DNA of 10,137 nt, taken from contig DDGE01000052.1 of the NCBI GenBank assembly GCA_002337545.1, forward strand, positions 1-10,137, given 5' to 3'. The stretch's first letter is position 1. Every line of letters begins with the position of its first letter. The notes beneath the pieces are model-generated. The model saw only the letters and a program-made list of their open reading frames with translations. It did not search any database and was not told the origin of the DNA. The stretch is from Phycisphaerales bacterium UBA1910. GTDB taxonomy: Bacteria > Planctomycetota > Phycisphaerae > Phycisphaerales > UBA1924. A program made the translations under genes and the position numbers. Positions 1-4,699 of this stretch are shown one piece after another.

Positions 1-1193
1 GCCTGGGGGTTGCCCGGGAGCAGGATCGGGTGCCCGGTGTCGGCGAACGGCGTGTCCTTGAGCGCGTGGTGCCCACCCGGGAACGCACGCGTCGCGCCCT
101 TGCGGTGCACCCACTCGAGGCGGTCGTTGACGACCTCCTGGCGGGCGATGTTGTGGCTGATGAAGTACACCAGCCGCCCATCGACGCCGGGGAAGATCTC
201 CTGGAACGCCTCGAGCACGAGCGCGTTGATCAGGAGATGGTTCACCGTCGCGAAGTTCGCACCCATCGACATGTCGTCGATGTAGTTGTTCGCCTCGTGC
301 GTCCCGAGGGGCGCGTAGACGAGCTGACGATCCCCGCCGGGCAGCGGGGTATCCCACTTGGCGAAGTGCGCCTGCAGCGCCTTGAACTGCCCCGCAGCAA
401 GGTCATGCCCGAACCCGCGTGACCCGCAGTGCGAAAGGAACGCGACCTGCCCGTCCTTGAGCCCGAACACCTCCGCGGTGTTCTTCGCGCGATCACCCTC
501 CGCGAGTCGAACAACCTCGCACTCGCCGAAGTGGTTCCCGCCGCCGTAGGACCCGAGCTGACGGACCTTGCGGGGCAGTCGCTGCGAGAACTGGTTGTTG
601 CGGCACAGGATATCCAATCGACGATCGAGCGCATTGTGCGTCCCATCGTGACCGGTGTGCTGCGCGTCTTCGCAACGCATCGCCCACTCAACCGGGATCC
701 CGAGCTGCTCACAGACCTCCGCGGATGCGCCTTGGGTGATCGCCTTACGCCCGAGCTGATCGGACACATGTCGCGCCTTGGGAACCGAACGCTGACCCTT
801 GCCGGTCCCGGTCGGGGTGCGCTCGCAGATCGCGTTGATCAAACGACGGCGGACCTGCGGCTGACGGATCGCGGACTCATCGATATCCACCGAGAGCAGC
901 GACATCGAGCACTTGATGTCCACCCCGACAGGGCCGGGGTAGATATGCGAAGGGCTCGAGAGTACGCATCCGACGGGGGTTCCGTACCCGAGATGTGCGT
1001 CGGGGTTGAGGACCATCGTCGAGACCCCGGGCGCCATCGCGGAGTTGATCGTCTGCTTGATACACACCTCGTCGAAGGTGTTGCGAATCGCCGGCGTACC
1101 GATCACGGTCACGGGCTTCGCGTCGTTGGGCAGCGGGAGGATCGCCTCCGCCTCGCCGGTCTCGATGAATGGGTTGTCTCGGTTGGTGACCAT
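1..1193 (-). CDS. rtcB: RNA-splicing ligase RtcB (3' part beyond window)
   Basis: RtcB joins RNA ends carrying 2',3'-cyclic phosphate or 3'-phosphate to 5'-OH ends, using GTP and Mn2+; it repairs cleaved tRNAs. Reading from the ATG at 1193 gives 397 open codons with no stop, so the C-terminus lies off the left edge. Family landmarks seen: DAHLGYG (about 65-71), VGVDIKC (89-95, Mn ligands Asp92 and Cys95), YGGGNHFGE (216-224, His221), SHCGSRGFGH (254-263, His255), SHNIA (346-350, His347) and HRKGATRAFP (363-372). The histidine that becomes guanylylated should lie past the edge. The sequence SMSLL after the metal cysteine differs from the more common GVRLL/GMNAL, so it is a divergent subfamily, but every visible metal ligand is kept. 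A GGAG ribosome site precedes the start. It is the last visible gene of the tRNA operon behind a sigma-54 promoter. Long antisense frames here are GC-rich shadows. Confidence 0.95.
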   Translation of the reverse strand, partial: MVTNRDNPFIETGEAEAILPLPNDAKPVTVIGTPAIRNTFDEVCIKQTINSAMAPGVSTMVLNPDAHLGYGTPVGCVLSSPSHIYPGPVGVDIKCSMSLLSVDIDESAIRQPQVRRRLINAICERTPTGTGKGQRSVPKARHVSDQLGRKAITQGASAEVCEQLGIPVEWAMRCEDAQHTGHDGTHNALDRRLDILCRNNQFSQRLPRKVRQLGSYGGGNHFGECEVVRLAEGDRAKNTAEVFGLKDGQVAFLSHCGSRGFGHDLAAGQFKALQAHFAKWDTPLPGGDRQLVYAPLGTHEANNYIDDMSMGANFATVNHLLINALVLEAFQEIFPGVDGRLVYFISHNIARQEVVNDRLEWVHRKGATRAFPGGHHALKDTPFADTGHPILLPGNPQ

Positions 1194-1201
1194 ATCTACT
1201 T

Positions 1202-1205
1202 CTCC
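1202..1205 (-). promoter_or_regulatory. Shine-Dalgarno site of rtcB
   Basis: GGAG lies 8 bases before the ATG at 1193 and supports this start. It sits in the 39-base gap between tRNA-His and rtcB, so rtcB can be translated from the tRNA-containing transcript or from its processed 3' part. Confidence 0.7.
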
Positions 1206-1232
1206 AATGATCCAAACAGTGTACTTTGCAAG

Positions 1233-1307
1233 GGTGAACGACGGGGATCGAACCCGTAACCTCTCGGATCACACCCGAGTGCTCTGACCGGTTGAGCTAC
1301 ATTCACC
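1233..1307 (-). tRNA. tRNA-His (GTG)
   Basis: Full cloverleaf: acceptor GTGAATG with CGTTCAC (one T-G wobble), D stem GCTC/GAGC, anticodon stem CTCGG/CCGAG, loop GTGTGAT with anticodon GTG, T arm ACGGG-TTCGATC-CCCGT. The histidine hallmark is present: an extra G at -1 (1307) opposite discriminator C73 (1233). The 3' CCA is not encoded (CTT follows). Base 32 is G, where a pyrimidine is usual; it could pair with U38. It is the last tRNA before rtcB and starts only 5 bases after the previous tRNA, so it must be cut from a shared precursor. Confidence 0.95.
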
Positions 1308-1312
1308 ATCAA

Positions 1313-1386
1313 TGACTCCGGCTGGATTCGAACCAGCACTCATTGGTTTCTGAGACCAATGCCTCTACCAGTTGGGCTACGGAGCC
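1313..1386 (-). tRNA. tRNA with CAG (Leu) anticodon but class I shape
   Basis: Acceptor GGCTCCG pairs with CGGAGTC (one G-T), discriminator A73. The D stem is GCC/GGC with an enlarged loop. Anticodon stem TTGGT/ACCAA holds loop CTCAGAA, anticodon CAG, which reads CUG (Leu). The variable loop is only TGAGT, 5 bases, followed by T arm GCTGG-TTCGAAT-CCAGC. Bacterial tRNA-Leu normally has a long variable arm (class II) and G37; this one has neither (A37). No CCA is encoded. It may be charged with Leu through A73, be charged by another synthetase, or act as a non-decoding substrate or decoy. The cloverleaf is clear; the amino acid is uncertain. Confidence 0.85.
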
Positions 1387-1403
1387 TTCTGTCTTCCTTT
1401 CAA

Positions 1404-1478
1404 CCGCCCCGGTGGGATTCGAACCCACGACCTCCGCGTTCGTAGCGCGGCACTCTGATTCCGCTGAGCTACGGGGCA
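1404..1478 (-). tRNA. tRNA-Arg (ACG)
   Basis: Acceptor TGCCCCG pairs with CGGGGCG, the first pair being a U-G wobble. D stem is GCTC/GAGT, anticodon stem CCGCG/CGCGG, loop CTACGAA, anticodon ACG (A34 would become inosine by TadA, reading CGU, CGC and CGA). T arm is GTGGG-TTCGAAT-CCCAC, discriminator G73, no encoded CCA. The anticodon loop is identical to that of E. coli tRNA-Arg(ACG). It lies 10 bases after tRNA-Pro and 17 bases before the CAG tRNA. Confidence 0.95.
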
Positions 1479-1488
1479 TCGAACTGAA

Positions 1489-1562
1489 TCTGGATGGCAG
1501 GATTCGAACCTGCGACTTTGTGCATCCAAGGCACACGCTCTGCCAAGCTGAGCTATATCCAG
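1489..1562 (-). tRNA. tRNA-Pro (TGG)
   Basis: Acceptor CTGGATA pairs with CATCCAG except an A7-C66 mismatch; C1-G72 is the usual bacterial tRNA-Pro first pair, and A73 follows. D stem GCTC/GAGC, anticodon stem TGTGC/GCACA, loop CTTGGAT with anticodon TGG, T arm GCAGG-TTCGAAT-CCTGC, no CCA. Position 37 is A. Bacterial tRNA-Pro normally has G37, methylated by TrmD to prevent frameshifting, so this copy should not be a TrmD substrate. It is the first canonical tRNA in the operon. Confidence 0.93.
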
Positions 1563-1580
1563 TCAACTCTGGTTCGGGAT

Positions 1581-1611
1581 CGCATGAATCGATGCGTGCC
1601 GCAGCGCGGCA
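1581..1611 (-). other. Two abutting hairpins in the tRNA operon spacer
   Basis: Two perfect short stems lie end to end in the spacer between the tRNA-like leader and tRNA-Pro. 1581-1596 has a 5-bp stem (CGCAT/ATGCG) and a 6-base loop. 1597-1611 has a 6-bp stem (TGCCGC/GCGGCA) and a 3-base loop. There is no T run, so this is not a terminator. They may be processing signals, part of the leader RNA fold, or a worn tRNA. Confidence 0.4.
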
Positions 1612-1623
1612 GCCGGAGCGAAA

Positions 1624-1746
1624 GAACGACTGGGGAATCGAACCCCAGCCGGGGGGAGGTGCAACCCCTCCCCCCGGCACAGCCTCGTGTGCGGTCTGAT
1701 CGATCATGCAATCCCGATTGTCAAAGAGGCGACTCCCGTGAGTCAT
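1624..1746 (-). ncRNA. Putative tRNA-like leader RNA of the rtcB operon
   Basis: A complete T arm (1648-1630, stem CTGGGG/CCCCAG, loop TTCGATT) is joined directly to a perfect 12-bp GC-rich hairpin with a 7-base loop (1678-1648, loop GGTTGCA), the size of an anticodon loop but lacking U33. The bases just after the T arm (1630-1626, GTCGT) can pair with ATGAC at 1746-1742, giving a 5-bp acceptor-like closing stem. 1746 is also the start site expected from the sigma-54 promoter. About 60 bases between acceptor and hairpin replace the D arm; they contain a competing hairpin GACTC/GAGTC (1744-1731) and the palindrome TGATCGATCA (1697-1706). It could be a YrlA-type tRNA mimic, as in Salmonella rsr-yrlBA-rtcBA, or a decayed tRNA. 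The arms are seen; the 5' end and role are inferred. Confidence 0.5.
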
Positions 1747-1756
1747 GTGGAGACAA

Positions 1757-1772
1757 TGCATGCCGCGTGCCA
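1757..1772 (-). promoter_or_regulatory. Sigma-54 promoter of the tRNA-rtcB operon
   Basis: The minus strand reads TGGCAC-N5-ATGCA, with exactly 10 bases between GG and GC, as RpoN (-24/-12) promoters require. It matches the consensus TGGCAC-N5-TTGCA but for one base. The expected start is about 1746. It faces the tRNA array and rtcB and lies beside rtcR, a sigma-54 activator, as expected for an rtc operon. Confidence 0.8.
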
Positions 1773-1816
1773 AACGGGCCCCGGCATTGATTTTGAGCAA
1801 GAATCAGCGATTACCC

Positions 1817-1873
1817 GATCAAAGCACAATCACAATTTTGATCCATACTGATATAGATTTATCGTGTTTGATC
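1817..1873. promoter_or_regulatory. Candidate RtcR enhancer site (GATCAAA/TTTGATC half-sites)
   Basis: A perfect 7-bp inverted repeat, GATCAAA (1817-1823) and TTTGATC (1837-1843), flanks a 13-base spacer that holds tandem CACAAT. A third half-site, TTTGATC, is at 1867-1873. Half-site starts are 20 and 30 bases apart, close to whole helical turns. The inverted repeat is centred about 84 bases upstream of the expected sigma-54 start, a normal enhancer distance. It also overlaps the rtcR promoter, so binding could autoregulate rtcR. A weaker palindrome, TGATT-N9-AATCA, is at 1788-1806. That RtcR binds here is inference. Confidence 0.55.
1849..1857 (+). promoter_or_regulatory. Extended -10 promoter of rtcR
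   Basis: TG-A-TATAGA is a good extended -10 element; no convincing -35 is visible. It predicts a start near 1864, about 24 bases before the preferred ATG of rtcR. It would give low constitutive expression of the regulator, and it overlaps the putative RtcR operator. Confidence 0.45.
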
Positions 1874-1887
1874 CGAAATACTCGTAC

Positions 1888-3489
1888 ATGCCCGGATCGG
1901 ATCCAAAGCCCATTGTCGTCATCGGATTGCTCGGCACCACCCTCGACACGGGCAAGGGCCCGAAGCGCTGGGAGCGTTGGCGCCCGACCGTGTCCATGTG
2001 TCAGCACGAGGACTTGATCGTGGATCGGTTGGAGCTGATCCATGATCGGCGATCGAACTCACTCGCGAATCAGGTGATCGAGGACATCGGGTCGGTGTCG
2101 CCTGAGACTCGGGTTGTGCAGCACACGATCTCGATGCGCGACCCATGGGACTTTGATGAGGTGTTCGCGACGCTGCATGACTTTGCACGCGCGTACCCGT
2201 TCGACACGGAACGCGAGGAGTACCTGATCCATATCACGACGGGCACGCATGTCGTGCAGATCTGCAACTTCCTGCTGACCGAATCGGGATACTTCCCGGC
2301 ACGCTTGATCCAGACATCGCCACCAAGGGGCGCGAAGGATGGGCCAGGTCTGCGTCGGATCATCGATTTGGATCTGAGCAAGTACGACCAGCTCGCCTCA
2401 CGCTTCCAGCGTGAGCATGACGACGCGGTGGCGTCGCTCAAGGACGGGATCGAGACCCGCAACGCGAAGTTCAACCGATTGATCGAACGCGTTGAACATG
2501 TCGCGATCCGCACGAGCGATCCGATTCTATTGACCGGTCCGACGGGCGCAGGCAAGTCGAAGCTCGCGGGGCGGATCTTCGAGTTGCGTCAGCAGCGCCG
2601 CTTGGTCGAAGGCTCGTTCGTGGTGGTGAACTGCGCGACCCTCCGGGGCGACAGCGCGATGTCCACGCTCTTTGGGCACAAGAAGGGCGCGTTTACTGGA
2701 GCGGCGAGTGATCGCGCGGGGTTGTTGCGCCAGGCAGACGGTGGGTTGTTGTTTCTCGACGAGATCGGCGAGCTCGGTCTCGACGAGCAGGCGATGCTCT
2801 TGCGGGCCATTGAGGATCAGCGGTTCATGCCCTTGGGCGCGGACACAGATGTGCAGAGCGCGTTCCAGCTCATCGCGGGGACCAATCGGGACCTGCGTGA
2901 GTGTGTGCGTGACGGAACCTTCCGCGAGGACCTGCTCGCGCGGATCAACCTGTGGAGCTTTGAGCTCCCGGCGTTGCGTGACCGGATCGAGGACATTGAG
3001 CCAAACATCGACTTCGAGCTCGATCGGTTCACGCGTGATCGTGGTCACATGGTCCGGTTCAATACTGAGGCGCGTGAGGCATTCCTCGCGTTCGCGTCCG
3101 CGCCGACATCGCGATGGAGCGGGAACTTCCGTGATCTCAACGCGGCATTGACCCGCATGGCGACCCTCGCGCCCGGCGGGCGCATCACCATCGAGGTCGT
3201 AGAAGAGGAACGGCGTCGCCTTGAGTATTCCTGGGAAGTCGGTGGCGCATCGGGGCACCCGATCCTCTCGCGGGCAATGGATCCGAGCAAGGTCGAGTCT
3301 CTGGACTTGTTCGATCGCATGCAACTCGAGTCGGTGCTGCGGGTGTGTGAGGGATGTGATTCGCTCTCTCAAGCGGGACGCAAGCTGTTCGCGGCTTCGC
3401 GATCGAAGCGTTCAAGCACAAACGACTCTGATCGGATCCGCAAGTATCTTGGGAAGTTTGGACTGAGTTGGGACTCGATTTACCCATGA
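1888..3489 (+). CDS. rtcR: RtcR, CARF-domain sigma-54-dependent activator of RNA repair
   Basis: RtcR activates RpoN promoters of rtc operons when its N-terminal CARF domain binds tRNA fragments ending in cyclic phosphate. The 533-residue product matches the usual RtcR length. CARF spans about 8-175 and opens with VVIGLLGTTLD and KGPKRWERWRPT. The AAA+ domain has Walker A GPTGAGKS (217-224), the sigma-54 loop GAFTGA (267-272) and Walker B LLFLDE (287-292). A Fis-like HTH region follows from about 476, including LSQAGRKLF and RIRKYLGKFGL. I prefer the ATG at 1888 because homology starts just after it. A GTG at 1864 would add eight residues, but it coincides with the predicted transcription start. 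No clear Shine-Dalgarno site precedes either. It is divergent from the tRNA-rtcB operon; no rtcA is seen in the window. Confidence 0.96.
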   Translation: MPGSDPKPIVVIGLLGTTLDTGKGPKRWERWRPTVSMCQHEDLIVDRLELIHDRRSNSLANQVIEDIGSVSPETRVVQHTISMRDPWDFDEVFATLHDFARAYPFDTEREEYLIHITTGTHVVQICNFLLTESGYFPARLIQTSPPRGAKDGPGLRRIIDLDLSKYDQLASRFQREHDDAVASLKDGIETRNAKFNRLIERVEHVAIRTSDPILLTGPTGAGKSKLAGRIFELRQQRRLVEGSFVVVNCATLRGDSAMSTLFGHKKGAFTGAASDRAGLLRQADGGLLFLDEIGELGLDEQAMLLRAIEDQRFMPLGADTDVQSAFQLIAGTNRDLRECVRDGTFREDLLARINLWSFELPALRDRIEDIEPNIDFELDRFTRDRGHMVRFNTEAREAFLAFASAPTSRWSGNFRDLNAALTRMATLAPGGRITIEVVEEERRRLEYSWEVGGASGHPILSRAMDPSKVESLDLFDRMQLESVLRVCEGCDSLSQAGRKLFAASRSKRSSTNDSDRIRKYLGKFGLSWDSIYP

Positions 3490-3607
3490 ATCGTGAAATC
3501 CCCAACTCAAGCCATCAATGTCCAGATTCGAACTCCACCACCAGCAGCGCTGGGCATGGAAAAACCACCGGGGCCTGCTTCAACTTTCGATGCGTTCGTT
3601 CACTGCC

Positions 3608-3634
3608 AACATCGGCAACCCTGCCGATGTTTTT
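3608..3634 (+). terminator. Intrinsic terminator after rtcR
   Basis: A perfect 9-bp stem, AACATCGGC/GCCGATGTT, with a 6-base loop ends in a T run (five Ts from the stem end). It lies about 120 bases after the rtcR stop and 37 bases before the end of the converging gene. The minus strand has no T run after the stem, so it works mainly for rtcR. Confidence 0.8.
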
Positions 3635-3670
3635 CGACCCGCTACCCGAGAGCCCGATGGGCGAACCGTT

Positions 3671-4681
3671 TTATCGCACATCCTCGATGCCGAGTGCTGC
3701 CGACCATGAGAACGCGGTTGGGCCCTGCAGCATCTGATTGCTCGCTCGCCCCCCCCCATCATCACTGAACTGTGCCCAGGTAGCCATAGCGCGTAGCTGT
3801 TGACGATCCAGCTCTGGTACTCGGGCCGCGGGATACGAAAGGACTCCGGCATATACCCGGGATGACTCTTCCGCAGGCCCCACATCAAAAACGACTCGAA
3901 TTGTCCGAGAGACCGCATCGACACGGGGCTCGACATACCGAACACGGGCGGCTACTACTACCGGTTTGGGATCTTGCACCTTCAATGCATAGTAATCGCC
4001 GACACAAACAGAGTCTGCGACTGATACCGGAAGATAGAGATCAACACAAAGCCCGTCGTCGGAAATGATCTCGATCAACGGCGATCCTGGTGCAACCATC
4101 TCCCCTGGCTCCGCATGAGTTCGGACTACCACCCCATCGAACGGGGCCCGCACCATGTGCTCCTCGAGTCGTGATTGGGCGAGTTCCAAGCTTGCTAACG
4201 CTTCTCTCTTGGACTCTTTTGCACTTCGCAGATCGGCTGCGGCGATCTCACAGTCTAACTCTGCAGCAACCAGCTCCGCCTCGGCAGCCGCATTCTGCTC
4301 ATATGCCGCCTGGATTCTCGCAAGCGTATCCTTTGCCTGTTCATACACTGCCTCTGCAAGATCAATCTGTGCGGCACGCTCAGCTTGTGTTTCGGCAACC
4401 TTCAGTGCGGCTCGCACGACTCGATCATCAAGCACTGCAAGAATCTGTCCCTCCGAGACATGCTGCCCCTCTTCAACTCTGAGCTCGCCGAGAAGCGTAT
4501 CGAACGAGGAAGACAGCGTGACCTCATGTTTCGGGCGAATGACACCCGGCAGAACTTCATGATCCCCGACTTCGATTAACCGCACAACCTGCCCTGTGGG
4601 CTCAGTTGGTTCAGCGCTGTTGCCGATGGAAGGTGCAGGTTGTACCAGAATTGACATCAGAATAGAGGCTTGTAGTAGCAT
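3671..4681 (-). CDS. HlyD/RND-type periplasmic adaptor (membrane fusion protein)
   Basis: The 336-residue product has an N-terminal hydrophobic stretch (1-20) like a signal peptide. A split biotinyl-lipoyl domain follows, about 42-85 and 175-208, with the motifs LRVEEGQHVSEGQ and VRAPFDGVVVRTHAEPGE. Between the halves is an Ala/Glu-rich alpha-hairpin (about 88-175). A beta-barrel follows (about 209-290). Such proteins link an inner-membrane exporter to an outer-membrane channel. It is the last gene of the operon, 18 bases after the M50 gene. Unlike its two partners it has no large N-terminal membrane or sensor part. There is no strong ribosome site at 4681; an in-frame ATG at 4657 is an alternative. 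The last 30 or so residues are low in family signal and contain a run of nine G. Substrate unknown. Confidence 0.88.
   Translation of the reverse strand: MLLQASILMSILVQPAPSIGNSAEPTEPTGQVVRLIEVGDHEVLPGVIRPKHEVTLSSSFDTLLGELRVEEGQHVSEGQILAVLDDRVVRAALKVAETQAERAAQIDLAEAVYEQAKDTLARIQAAYEQNAAAEAELVAAELDCEIAAADLRSAKESKREALASLELAQSRLEEHMVRAPFDGVVVRTHAEPGEMVAPGSPLIEIISDDGLCVDLYLPVSVADSVCVGDYYALKVQDPKPVVVAARVRYVEPRVDAVSRTIRVVFDVGPAEESSRVYAGVLSYPAARVPELDRQQLRAMATWAQFSDDGGGRASNQMLQGPTAFSWSAALGIEDVR
3749..3757 (-). repeat. G9 homopolymer inside the adaptor gene
   Basis: Nine consecutive C on the plus strand (nine G in the coding strand) encode a Gly-Gly-Gly run near codons 308-311. Slippage would change only about the last 25-30 residues. 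Confidence 0.9.
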
Positions 4682-4699
4682 GTGCGTTATCCAATATAC

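Noticed and set aside
429..1259. 276-codon plus-strand frame opposite rtcB
   Set aside because: It is antisense to a clear RtcB frame with all metal ligands; it has no family motifs, is Arg/Asp-rich, and its end runs through tRNA-His. It is a GC-rich shadow.
1648..1678. 12-bp hairpin read as a terminator or as tRNA-Cys (GCA in the loop)
   Set aside because: No T run follows. The loop GGTTGCA has no U33 ahead of GCA in the best fold, and no D arm or full acceptor is found, so it is kept as tRNA-like only.
1309..1800. 163-codon minus-strand frame across the tRNA genes and leader
   Set aside because: It only translates tRNA sequence; the repeated VGSNPTG/VRILPSR-like peptides are translated T arms.
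1817..1843. CRISPR or phage attachment repeat reading of the CACAAT tandem and inverted repeat
   Set aside because: There is only one short tandem copy, with no spacers, integrase or cas genes. A regulatory site fits the position better, and the CARF domain here belongs to RtcR.
2527..3372. 281-codon minus-strand frame opposite rtcR
   Set aside because: It lies within the AAA+ and HTH coding region of rtcR, and its product has no recognisable domain.
3509..3540. Possible tRNA remnant after rtcR (CCATCAATG then GATTCGAAC, like 1305-1334)
   Set aside because: The T stem does not pair (TGGAG with CTGGA), and no anticodon or acceptor arm is found; the similarity is short and may be chance.
3490..3670. 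Extra small gene between rtcR and the adaptor gene
   Set aside because: The open frames here have no ribosome site or family signal and overlap the terminator or the adaptor gene.
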